Of a DNA stretch of 64,000 nucleotides, positions 7,118-15,275 are shown one piece after another (the stretch's first letter is position 1; the number at the start of each line of letters is the position of its first letter). Origin of the DNA: Mycolicibacterium aubagnense. Lineage in GTDB: Bacteria > Actinomycetota > Actinomycetes > Mycobacteriales > Mycobacteriaceae. The position numbers and the translations under genes are program-made. Under the pieces are notes generated by a model, which was not told the DNA's origin, made no database searches, and was given only the letters and a program-made list of their open reading frames with translations. The stretch is taken from the NCBI RefSeq assembly GCF_010730955.1, contig NZ_AP022577.1, positions 5,890,001 to 5,954,000 on the forward strand, read 5' to 3'.

Positions 7118-8283
7118 AGCGTCGGAAGTTCGGCCGTATCCGTAAATGCCAGCCGTCTGGGCGGTACCAGGCCAGCTACACCGGACCAGACGGGCGCCTG
7201 TACAAGGCGCCCAAGACGTTCGCGGCCCGAGAAGACGCCGAGGGTTGGTTGCATGACCGCCGCAAGGAAATCGACCGGGACCTCTGGAGCCCGCCAGCAA
7301 CCACCGAGCAGAAAGCGACAGCGACACAGCGCAAGGCCGAGGGCGAGAAGTTTGAGGATTACGCGAAGCGTTGGGTGCAGACACGCACCGTCGGGGGCCG
7401 ACCGCTGAAGCCGAGGACTGTCGAGCATTACAACGCGATGCTGGCGGACCACCTCAACCCGACCTTCGGGGGCAAGGCCGTCCGCGACATCACGATGGGG
7501 TCGGTCGACAAGTGGTACGCGACCACGCTGAAGAACAAGCCGACGATGCGGGCACACGCCTACAGCTTGTTGCGCACCATCTTGGAGACGGCGCGGACCC
7601 GTGACCGTCTGATCGATACCAACCCTTGCCTGATCCGCGGTGCGGGTACGGCCAAGCGCACGATCAAGCCAGAACCGGCGACTCTCGAACAACTTGCGAC
7701 GGTCGTTGAGGCGATGCCGGCGCGCTTCCAAGCGATGACGCTGTTGGCGTCGTGGACAGCCCTGCGGTTTGGCGAACTAGTCGAGCTGCGCCGCAGGGAC
7801 GTCGAGCTGACGGAGAAGAAGGATCAGGATGACGTCGTAACTCACGACGGCGTCCTGCGAATTCGCCGCGCTGCCGTCCGGATCGACGGCGGCTGGGAGG
7901 TGGGCGATCCGAAGTCAGAGGCTGGCGTTCGTGACGTTGCGATCCCGCCGCATATCGTGCCCGCTCTCAAAGATCATTTAGCGAAACACGTTGAGCCGCC
8001 GAGTGATGCGCTGCTATTTCCCGCCCAATCTGGCGGGCATCTTCAGCCATCGTCGTTGTATAGACACTTCTACAAAGCTCGTACGGCGGCCAACCGTGAA
8101 GACCTCAGGTTCCACGACCTGCGTGGCACTGGGGCGACGATGGCGGCCTATACCGGCGCAACGTTGGCCGAATTGCAAGCGCGCCTTGGGCATTCCACGC
8201 CGCAGGCGGCGATGCGCTATCAGCATGCGGCGCAGGGCAGGGACAAGCAGATCGCTGCGGCGCTGAGCAAGCTCGTGCAGTAG
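7111..8283 (+). CDS. int: Tyrosine integrase of element 1
   Basis: A 390-aa tyrosine recombinase. It has an N-terminal arm-binding segment (RYQASYTGPDGRLYKAPKTF), a SAM-like core-binding domain (FEDYAKRWVQTRTV...) and a C-terminal catalytic domain. Catalytic residues visible are the Arg in TALRFGELVELR (near residue 217), HDLRGTGAT (about 334-342), and GHSTPQAAMRYQH, which carries the nucleophilic Tyr. It catalyses integration at the tRNA-Val(GAC) 3' end, 150 bp from the left att repeat. The open frame reaches 7051 (TTG), but AGGG precedes the ATG at 7111. Confidence 0.92.
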   Translation: MQQRRKFGRIRKCQPSGRYQASYTGPDGRLYKAPKTFAAREDAEGWLHDRRKEIDRDLWSPPATTEQKATATQRKAEGEKFEDYAKRWVQTRTVGGRPLKPRTVEHYNAMLADHLNPTFGGKAVRDITMGSVDKWYATTLKNKPTMRAHAYSLLRTILETARTRDRLIDTNPCLIRGAGTAKRTIKPEPATLEQLATVVEAMPARFQAMTLLASWTALRFGELVELRRRDVELTEKKDQDDVVTHDGVLRIRRAAVRIDGGWEVGDPKSEAGVRDVAIPPHIVPALKDHLAKHVEPPSDALLFPAQSGGHLQPSSLYRHFYKARTAANREDLRFHDLRGTGATMAAYTGATLAELQARLGHSTPQAAMRYQHAAQGRDKQIAAALSKLVQ

Positions 8284-8465
8284 CTAGGAACCTGTCGATT
8301 TCCTGTGAAAAGCGCAAAGCTTACAGAACGTGGATCCGTGCGCTCGGGGCGCGTTCACGCAGTTCAGGGCAGGTTTTTCGGCCCCAACGACGAAAATCTG
8401 CGATTTCTAATCTGAATGTCAAGCGTGATCACGGTGATCGCCATGCTGACATGAAGGCTCATTGA

Positions 8466-8642
8466 ATGAAAAGACTTGCCCGAAGGCTAATTTCGATTGA
8501 ACAAGCCGCGGAGGAACTGCAAGTGTCGACGCGCACGGTCCGTCGGTACGTCGCTAATGGGACCGTCCAGGGTGTGCGTATTGGCCCACGGCTGATCCGC
8601 GTTGACCTGGACTCGCTGGACCGGCTGATCGGTGCAATGTGA
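8466..8642 (+). CDS. Excisionase-type HTH protein (58 aa)
   Basis: A short gene opening at ATG 8466 and ending at TGA 8640-8642. The product LISIEQAAEELQVSTRTVR / RYVANGTVQGVRIGPRLIRVD is a complete winged HTH_17/excisionase domain, the type that directs excision by bending DNA at att sites and often represses int. It lies 180 bp downstream of int on the same strand. Confidence 0.8.
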   Translation: MKRLARRLISIEQAAEELQVSTRTVRRYVANGTVQGVRIGPRLIRVDLDSLDRLIGAM

Positions 8643-8646
8643 GCCC

Positions 8647-9081
8647 ATGTGCGTGTCGACACACACTGAAATAAGTTGCGGGACAGAAGGTCCAGGAAAC
8701 TGGACTGTTGACGCGGTCCGCTCTGCCGCGTACTACGAAGCGATGAACGATACGCCAGCTGAACCTGAAGAGTCCGTCCCGAGTTCCGAGCAGTGGATCC
8801 TCGACGGCGGTGACAGGACGACGAACCGGATGGCGCCAATGACGCCTGAAGAACGCTCACTCCGGAGCTCCCTCGCGTCTTACGTGTTGTGGGGCAACAC
8901 CGTGGACCGCAGCGCCAGAACGGCACCCGCACGCCGCGGTCTAGAGGAGAAGTTCCTGCGCGAGGCTGACGGCGACCCAGTTCGTGCAGAAGCGTTGCGC
9001 AAGGCGCACTTTGCGCGGATGTCATACAACTCGGCACGCGCGAGGCGGCGTCGGTCGGGTCGAGATGGGATGACCTCATGA
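8647..9081 (+). CDS. Hypothetical island protein
   Basis: A 144-aa charged, largely helical protein with no family I recognise. The C-terminal half (EEKFLREADGDPVRAEALRKAHFARMSYNSARARRRRSG) is strongly basic and could bind nucleic acid. Start is uncertain: GTG 8632, ATG 8647 and ATG 8743 (MNDTPAEPEESV) are all in frame. It overlaps the next gene by ATGA, so it belongs to an early phage-like operon. Confidence 0.5.
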   Translation: MCVSTHTEISCGTEGPGNWTVDAVRSAAYYEAMNDTPAEPEESVPSSEQWILDGGDRTTNRMAPMTPEERSLRSSLASYVLWGNTVDRSARTAPARRGLEEKFLREADGDPVRAEALRKAHFARMSYNSARARRRRSGRDGMTS

Positions 9082-9179
9082 CCGGCCCGGAGGAATACGT
9101 CCCGAGTCGCGAGCAGTGGAACGCGATGCGGTGGCTGTTTGAAGAACCAGTTACGGAGGAAGAGCAGCGCAATGAATGA
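9078..9179 (+). CDS. Small overlapping ORF (33 aa)
   Basis: It runs from an ATG overlapping the previous stop (ATGA) to a TGA that overlaps the next gene's start. The product starts MTGPEEYVPSREQWNAMRWL and is acidic. The SREQW motif resembles SSEQWILDG in the upstream protein, hinting at a duplicated short module. The overlaps on both sides argue that it is translated. Confidence 0.45.
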   Translation: MTGPEEYVPSREQWNAMRWLFEEPVTEEEQRNE

Positions 9180-9576
9180 CAATCGTAAGAACCCAAGGAA
9201 CATGCATCGGGACGATCCGGCCGGAATCCACTTCTTCTCGTTCTGGGCCGCTCGCGCCAAGGACGGGAAGAATCCTCGGTGGCTGCGCATCACGTCGCTC
9301 GCTTATTCGTCGCACCGCAAGAATGGGCACGCCACGTTCTGTCTCAAGGGCGAGTCAACGCTGTGCGAGGCACTGGGGTTGGAGAACACCCGCAACAACA
9401 CACTGAGTCTCCAGAAGGAGATTCGGAGCTCGATCGCTCGCGGCTTTCTGGCCCCAGGCTCTAACATCCGATGCCTCGTGCTGCCCGACGAGATTTGTGG
9501 TGGCGCTGAAGGCCATCTATTCGCCGATTGTCAGCTTCATCGAAAAACCAAATCTGACGTCTGTGTTGCGGCGTGA
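9172..9576 (+). CDS. Hypothetical phage-type protein with helical DNA-binding look
   Basis: A 134-aa protein. The central GESTLCEALGLENTRNNTLSLQKEIRSSIARGFL could form a HTH, and the N-terminal IHFFSFWAARAKDGKNPRWL resembles proteins of small mycobacterial integrated elements. I cannot assign a family securely. The ATG at 9172 is preceded by GGAGGAAGAG; an in-frame upstream start at 9139 lacks such a site. Confidence 0.5.
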   Translation: MNDNRKNPRNMHRDDPAGIHFFSFWAARAKDGKNPRWLRITSLAYSSHRKNGHATFCLKGESTLCEALGLENTRNNTLSLQKEIRSSIARGFLAPGSNIRCLVLPDEICGGAEGHLFADCQLHRKTKSDVCVAA

Positions 9577-10367
9577 CCAGCGAAAACAATGAGTTTTGAA
9601 ACCGGATCTGACGTCAACTGACATCAATATCGGTTTCGCCCACCCGGTCTGAACAGCACGTTTGTGAGGGTGCTTTATGACTCTCTCTCAACAGCGGGCC
9701 ATCCAGTAGCAGTCATAGTTGCAACAGCCTGCCGAGAAGTATTGGGAACGAGCCCGGTAGGGCCCGTAAGCGGGCACTCCATGCAAGGTAGCGAATTTCG
9801 TGCTCCCCGCCCCTTCGGGGGCGGGAGCGGTTTAGGCCGTTGTTAGCCTGAGCGGCGTGGCGGTCGGTTGCGAAGATGGTCAGCTCGGAGAACAACATTC
9901 CGTGCTGGAAATTCCGACAATTACCTGTCCTCGTTGCTGAAGTACTCAGACCAGTACACATCGTCATCAGTGTCGCGACTCCTGGCCACGATGATCGCTC
10001 CGACCAGCAGCGCGACGACCCACATCATGCGATTGACGCTACTCGTGACCGGCGACAACTTCGTCCATCAATGGTGCTGCCGCACCCGTCCTTCGTCTTC
10101 TGGCTGACGGCTGTCGATCGGCGCGGGGCGGCGATCCTCGTATGCGCCCTTGATCTGCGGATTTGCGGCCGAAACGAATCGGGGAGAAATCCGCGACGAC
10201 GGTCGCGAGTGCCAAACAGCCGTCCAGACTTTTCAACCCGCCCGGGGGGCAGTCTCCAAGGGGCTGCCGACCTGACCGACAGAGAAGTACCTGCCTTCCA
10301 CCATTCGAAATGCTCTGTACCTTCGGCAATTGAAGGATGGAGAGCCTAGGCGCAGGGGAGTGTGCAG
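9577..10367. other. Gene-poor stretch in element 1
   Basis: About 790 bp with no open frame I trust. It contains one GC-rich hairpin at 9802-9828. Frames of 60-157 codons exist on both strands but lack ribosome sites and family character. The region may hold untranslated leader, decayed genes or replication/packaging sites. Confidence 0.5.
9802..9828. terminator. GC-rich hairpin with TTCG loop
   Basis: GCTCCCCGCCCC and GGGGCGGGAGC pair around a TTCG tetraloop with one bulge. No T-run follows, so it may be a structural RNA element or a factor-assisted terminator of the early operon. Confidence 0.45.
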
Positions 10368-10760
10368 ATGTCAGTTGGCCGCGACCATGACGGGCGAGAC
10401 CTGAGGGTGGGCGACCCAGTGAGCCTCCGCTACGGAGGTATTGCGAACAGGGGTCGTGTCGGCGCAAACTCGCGTGGCGAGGTCACCGGGTTCGGGCGGG
10501 TTAACGTACAGGTCCATATCAGCGACAGCAGCAGTGACGACCTGATCGGTACAACCGTGGCTGTGCCGGGGGCTCACCTCAAATACGGCCACGTCGGGTT
10601 TGTGCGGGCACTTGATAGGTTGGCCGATATCCGCGAGAACGGCCGGACGGATGCCGTTCTTGCGCTGATCACGCTCGCTGCCGAACGGGAGATCATCACG
10701 CGAGAGCAGGCGCAGGCGCTGTGGTCGTTGAAGGACGACATCGCGCAGCCGTGCCCATGA
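10368..10760 (+). CDS. Hypothetical island protein
   Basis: A 130-aa protein. The N-terminal half has a beta-barrel-like pattern (DLRVGDPVSLRYGG, NRGRVGANSRGEVTGFGRVNVQVHI), like small KOW/SH3-type domains. The C-terminal half is helical (DAVLALITLAAEREIITREQAQALWSLK). GGGGAG lies about 7 nt before the ATG at 10368. Function unknown; it is convergent with the Mrr gene. Confidence 0.5.
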   Translation: MSVGRDHDGRDLRVGDPVSLRYGGIANRGRVGANSRGEVTGFGRVNVQVHISDSSSDDLIGTTVAVPGAHLKYGHVGFVRALDRLADIRENGRTDAVLALITLAAEREIITREQAQALWSLKDDIAQPCP

Positions 10761-11964
10761 TGGCGGCAGCGGACTCTTCCGGGAGGTGTGTTCGCTTCGT
10801 CGCCGCGTGGGTCGCCATCAAGGCCCGCCACTTTGTCGGGCGGTAGAGTTGCCGGGAATTGAAGACACATATAATAGGGTTGAGCTGCGGAGACGCGAAA
10901 TGGGTCAGCACGCCGTGACGTGGGCAATCATGAGTTGACATGCGAGATGTGCTAACCACCGTCAGCACAGGACGTCAATGGGAAGCCGCCTGTCCCCGCA
11001 GACCGTACGCCGCAGTCAGTTCGGGCCTGCGAGCCAACATCGCCTCAAGATGCGCCTCGGACCATGGCTCGATCCTGGGATCTGATCCACGTTCGTTGTG
11101 TGTCTCGATGAACCTGATGGCGTCCGCCGTGAATCGACCACTCGCTGCCACGACAAGACAATGGATATGCGGTGGCTCCCAGGCAGAAAGACGCGAGACC
11201 ACGTCCATAACAGACACGGGGTCGACCGATTTCGATCGCCAATGCTTTGCCTGCACAATGACGCGTTCACGCCTTGAATAGCCCGACGCATCGGGGAGTG
11301 TCCGATAGCAGGTCAAATCACGTCCATGATCAGTCGCGTTCGTTTTCATCAACCAGTCAACGCTGTCGTATCCCTCTAGCCCTCGAAGCAGGTCATAGAG
11401 AAGCCGCTCAAATCCTTCGTCGGTGATCAAGTCCCAGCGAAGAGCCGTAGTCACGCCTCCGCTCGGCTCATTGGCTGCGGCAACGCCTAGATCAAGGTCA
11501 GGAACCGGCAGGGGGTCTGTCTCTGTGATGACAGCTGAGAGGATCTCTGGCTTCACCGAGGGCCAGTCCAGTTCAAAGATGTCCCACCAGTCGTGGCCTT
11601 CGCCAAATGACATATGGCGCCGCAGGTCAGACCAACGTCCTGCGCGCGGAGTCGCATCCCCGAGCAAGCGATCAATCTCGGCAATGCGGTCCCGAATGAC
11701 CTCAGTTTCGGCTGTCTGTATCTTCGCACTTGCCTCGCGCGGGACGCTGCGCACACAAATAGGAAGAAGTCGGTCGATCTCGGCAACGACAACCTCGGCC
11801 CGGGTGCGAACTGCGCGTCTGCGGGCGCGCTTCAGGCGATACCGATACTCCTGAATGTCCTTAGTGGGCTGCTCAATTGCGTCGTACACCGGCCAGGGGG
11901 GCTCGCCAAGCTCCATCCAGTCCAGGAACGAAGGGTCTGCTGCACGATCAGGTGACAGTTTCGG

Positions 11965-12821
11965 TCACGCGGCCTGACTGGCCGGTGTGGTCATGATTGC
12001 TTCGAATTCGATCGGGGTCAACCGCCCGAGGCCGGACTGGCGGCGGCGCCGGTGGTAGGTGCGCTCGATCCAGGTGACGATCGCGATACGGAGTTGTTCT
12101 CGGGTGTCCCAGCGGCGGCGGTCGAGCACGTTCTTCTGCAGCAGGCTAAAGAAGCTCTCCATGGCGGCGTTGTCGCCGGCGGCTCCGACACGGCCCATAG
12201 AGCCGACCATCTCGTGTTGATTCAAGGCGTGTACGAATTTCCTTGACCGGAACTGAGATCCGCGATCCGAGTGCAGAATGCACCCCGCGACATCTCCGCG
12301 TCGGGCTACCGCGCTGTGTAGTGCCCGGATGGCCAGTTGTGACTTCATTCGGGAGTCGATGCTGTAGCCGACGATCCGGTTGGAGAACACGTCCTTAATC
12401 GCACAGAGGTAGAGCTTGCCCTCACCGGTGCGGTGCTCAGTGATGTCACTGAGCCACAACTGATTGGCCCTTCAGCGGTGAAGTCACGCTCGACAAGATC
12501 GTCGTGCACCGGCGGCCCGACTTTGCCGTTCTTGCCGCGTTTCTTACCAAACACGCTCCACAGTCGATTCTGCGAGCAGATCCGCCATGCGGTGCGCTCG
12601 GCCATCGGCTCGCCGGCATCGCGCGCCTCCTCCACGAGGTAGCGGTAGCCGAACTCCGGATCGTCTGCGTGCGCGTCGAACAGCGCATTGGCGCGGTAGG
12701 CCTCGATGAGTTCGGCCTCGGTGATGGGGTCGGCCAGCCAGCGGTAATACGGTTGGCGGGAGAGCTTGAGTACCCGGCACGTCACCGCGACGGGGATCCC
12801 GTCGGCGGCGAGCTCTTTCAC
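11965..12821 (-). pseudogene. IS3-family OrfB transposase, frameshifted
   Basis: The first frame (12821 down to about 12460) gives the N-terminal HTH_21 part (VLKLSRQPYYRWLADPITE, DPEFGYRYLVEEARDAG). The second (12459-11965) gives the rve integrase domain with its DDE residues: Asp in LWLSDITEHRTGEGK, Asp in ILHSDRGSQF and Glu in NAAMESFFSLLQ. The frames break between DFTAEG and NQLWLSDITE, consistent with loss of one base near 12460-12475. The programmed shift in IS3 lies between orfA and orfB, not here. Confidence 0.85.
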
Positions 12822-13126
12822 GAGCGGGTAGACCCTTTTCCCGGCAGATTGGCCTGCGATAAATACGCTGCGGCCCGACGCAGCACCTCGTTCTCTTGCT
12901 CTAGCAGTTTGATCCGCCGTCGGGCTTCGCGCAGCTCACCGGACTCGCTGGCGCTCTTGCCGGGCTTGGTGCCTTCGTCGATGTCGGCCTGACGGAGCCA
13001 TTTCTGCAGCGTCATCGGGTGCACTCCGAAATCGGTGGCGATCTGCTCGATCGTTACACCGTCATCGCGGTTGCGAGCGACCCGGACGACGTCGTCGCGG
13101 AACTCGCGGGGGTAGGGCCTTGCCAT
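12818..13126 (-). CDS. IS3-family OrfA
   Basis: A 102-aa protein with an HTH_Tnp_1 domain (YPREFRDDVVRVARNRDDGVTIEQIATDFGVHPMTLQKW, shown here in parts) and a leucine-zipper-like C-terminus (REARRRIKLLEQENEVLRRAAAYL). ATG 13126 matches the normal OrfA start MARPYPREFR. Its end overlaps orfB, where a -1 frameshift normally makes OrfAB. Confidence 0.85.
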   Translation of the reverse strand: MARPYPREFRDDVVRVARNRDDGVTIEQIATDFGVHPMTLQKWLRQADIDEGTKPGKSASESGELREARRRIKLLEQENEVLRRAAAYLSQANLPGKGSTRS

Positions 13127-13501
13127 GGGGACATCCTTCCAGCCCGCCCATGCTGGGCAAGCCAACTCAGATGTCACCTATTCGTGCAGCAGACCCGAAC
13201 GACCGATGTCGTCGGGCGTGGGTATCGATTCCGTGATTGTCCATCCGTCGACAGGTGGCAGTCCCCTGATCAGGTCCATCCATGCTCGCGCGAGGTCGTC
13301 AAAGCCCAGCGGATTGCCCAAACTGGCCGACCGAGGAATCATGGCCTCCGCCTGGTCCCAAATGGCCTCCGACTTAGCCAGGTTCGCCGCAGCCGCGTCA
13401 AAGATCGCCAGCAGTTGCTCTAACTCCATTCGTTGGACCTGCAACGCACCAGACCCGGTTTTCTAGAGGCGGCCACAACCGCAAATGCCCACCCAGACAT
13501 G

Positions 13502-15046
13502 TCATCGCGCATAGGCTTTGTTTACCTCCGGCGTAGCGAATTTTCGGCTTTCAAGCATGTCAAGTGTGACCCGGTTATCGTCGTCGTGCGCGAGCCACTT
13601 ACGTACCGTTGTTCGACGCTCATCGGCGGCGAGACAAGCCAACGCAACGATCCTTCGACTCTGCGGGTGATCGGTGCGTACGGCTACTTGACGAAGCGCC
13701 GCCCGAGCCGCTTGTGGGTCCCAGGCGCATAATCGTTGCGCTGCCACCGCTAACAGCGAGATAGAAGTATCTGAGTCAGCGATAAGTGTCGTCACGTAAT
13801 CGCGCAGTGCTTTGCGCGGACGAGATTCGCTGGGAAACAGGTGTAGATACTGCGCCACCGACCATTGCAGCGACCCCCAGCCGCTCTTGGCATAGTCCAG
13901 GAACCAGTCTTGCAGGCTGCTCTGCGTGAACGTCAGCTTAAACAGCGGAGTCAACGCGTCTGCTGCGTGCGGCATCTGGTGCGCGAGCTGCGCGAACTCC
14001 TGAATTCGATAGTGGCTGTTGTGTTTTCGCATTCGCAGGGCCGCGAACTTCAGGCTCGTCCTAGGAGCACGGGCGGGGTCATCGAGCAGCCGGTCGACCA
14101 GCTCTTCCAATGGCTTCGCGTCCTTGTCGGTTAACAGGGCGTCGTCTACGGCGCTGTGCTCGATTTGCAGAGCAGCTTCATAGAGATCTTCGCCATCCAG
14201 AACCTCTGTCTTCGCCGAGTTGATGTTCATCCCGATCGAGCGTGCGACGCTCTGCAGTTCAAGTTGGGCACGGCGTAGGTCTGACGCATCGCCGCCGAAG
14301 AGCCAAACATCGTCCATCCACCTTGTCCAACTTCGACGCGGAGACTTTCGTTTGGATCCAAGTAGATCAAGGCTGGGAACGTCGTGCGAATACTGCTCAA
14401 GGACGTCATCGAGAGGCTGAAGGTACATGTTCGCCACTACCGCTGAGGCAAGCGACCTTTGTGGGAGTCCCGACCTTCCAGGCATCTTGGACATGCCATC
14501 GATGAGAGAGAGGAGTCGTCGACTGACAGCGCCCTGGGCTACTCGTTCATCGATCGCAGAGAGCACCAGATCGACGGGCATGCTCGCGAAGCAGGAGACC
14601 AAATCGGTGCGTAGGCCGACTTCGAAGAAGCCGGCCGCGCCGCTGAGGTGGTCGCGGTAGGCGTCCCATTGCAGGCTGTTCTGTGAGTAACCGCCACGCT
14701 CCGTCGAACCTGGCGGCAGACGCCAACCATAAACGCTCGGCGAGAGGTCCCCGATCAAATCGACGCTTACCCGGTCCACCAACGCCTGATAGACCAACCG
14801 ATCCACGATATTCAGCACCACCGCTGGCCGGACTCCCCAGTTCTCTTTCGGAACATCGATGAGAGCTGCGCGGCCTATGCGATTCGACTTCAGATGCTCG
14901 ACTAGCAACTCCTGGGCCGTCGATGCGATGTAGTCAATCTCTGGCCAACCCCACGGATCGCGGTGCCAGTCGCCAACGAACTCTGAGCGAACGTTGGAGA
15001 CAGCTTTTTCGAAGTCGAGTGCCTTCGACCAATCGATTCCTGCCAC
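13502..15046 (-). CDS. Reverse transcriptase with helical C-terminal domain
   Basis: A 514-aa RNA-directed DNA polymerase-like protein. RT motifs run in order: RPAVVLNIVDRLVYQALVDRV (73-93), the catalytic strand GLRTDLVSCFASM (144-156, Asp148), SGLPQRSLASAVVANMYL (192-209), RWMDDVWLFG (242-251, Asp245-Asp246) and IGMNINSAKTEVLDG (271-285). All three catalytic aspartates are present, but GLPQG is GLPQR and YADD is WMDD. Residues 330-510 are helical repeats, as in Abi/UG-type defence RTs; no maturase or HNH domain is seen. The next gene downstream is the Mrr endonuclease. I infer an antiphage system; the RT class cannot be fixed by eye. Confidence 0.85.
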   Translation of the reverse strand: MAGIDWSKALDFEKAVSNVRSEFVGDWHRDPWGWPEIDYIASTAQELLVEHLKSNRIGRAALIDVPKENWGVRPAVVLNIVDRLVYQALVDRVSVDLIGDLSPSVYGWRLPPGSTERGGYSQNSLQWDAYRDHLSGAAGFFEVGLRTDLVSCFASMPVDLVLSAIDERVAQGAVSRRLLSLIDGMSKMPGRSGLPQRSLASAVVANMYLQPLDDVLEQYSHDVPSLDLLGSKRKSPRRSWTRWMDDVWLFGGDASDLRRAQLELQSVARSIGMNINSAKTEVLDGEDLYEAALQIEHSAVDDALLTDKDAKPLEELVDRLLDDPARAPRTSLKFAALRMRKHNSHYRIQEFAQLAHQMPHAADALTPLFKLTFTQSSLQDWFLDYAKSGWGSLQWSVAQYLHLFPSESRPRKALRDYVTTLIADSDTSISLLAVAAQRLCAWDPQAARAALRQVAVRTDHPQSRRIVALACLAADERRTTVRKWLAHDDDNRVTLDMLESRKFATPEVNKAYAR

Positions 15047-15226
15047 GGGACCGACATTGCCATGGATCAGCTGAGGCGCGTGACTATCTAGGAGTGTGTC
15101 GTCGCTGCAGCAGAACTACGGCGGTAAGGGCAGGCTGTTGCAGAACTAAAGAATTGAGACGCGGGTAGCGAGAATGCTTGGGCTCAAGAAACTGCCAGCT
15201 CGCGTCGTCTCAGAAGATGTATCAAA
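15047..15226. other. Leader region upstream of the reverse transcriptase
   Basis: About 180 bp between the RT start and the resolvase promoter region. It contains two related segments, GCAGCAGAACTACGG near 15103 and GTTGCAGAACTAAAG near 15138. In several RT defence systems a structured non-coding RNA lies upstream of the RT, so this stretch is the place to look. I see no clear msr/msd-type structure. Confidence 0.35.
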
Positions 15227-15269
15227 ACATATGTCGCATATTGACATATTATGAGACTTTTGCGACACT
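15227..15269 (+). promoter_or_regulatory. Resolvase promoter with overlapping operator
   Basis: TTGACA at 15241-15246, a 17-bp spacer and GACACT at 15264-15269 would place the transcription start at the resolvase ATG (15276), giving a leaderless mRNA. An imperfect inverted repeat ACATATGTC / GACATATTA (15227-15235 and 15243-15251) overlaps the -35 and could be a resolvase autoregulatory site. Confidence 0.5.
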
Positions 15270-15275
15270 ACTCTC

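Larger units (their letters stand above)
11933..13196 (-). mobile_element. IS3-family insertion sequence
   Basis: This 1264-bp element has terminal inverted repeats of 25 bp with two mismatches (starting GGGTCTGCTGCACGA on both ends) and a 3-bp target duplication GAA at 11930-11932 and 13197-13199. It carries an orfA/orfB transposase pair of the IS3 type on the minus strand. orfB is frameshifted, so the copy is probably no longer autonomous. Confidence 0.9.
10975..13429 (-). pseudogene. Mrr-type restriction endonuclease gene split by an IS
   Basis: The 3' part (10975-11929) holds the nuclease domain: EGFERLLYDLLRGLEGYDSV, NATDHGRDLTCYR and RERVIVQAKHW, i.e. the D...QxK signature of the Mrr/PD-(D/E)XK fold. 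The 5' part (13197-13429) encodes about 80 helical residues ending at GRS. Removing the IS (11933-13196) and one GAA target duplication joins GRS directly to FLDWMELGEPPW in frame, giving one protein of about 395 aa. As it stands the 5' fragment ends in GLLHE plus a stop read from the IS end. The gene starts about 70 bp after the RT stop on the same strand, so the two formed an operon. Confidence 0.85.

Noticed and set aside
13502-15046. Retron or group II intron interpretation of the RT
   Set aside because: No msr/msd-like inverted repeat RNA is visible beside it, and there is no maturase, HNH or intron RNA structure; the helical C-terminus fits Abi/UG-type RTs better.
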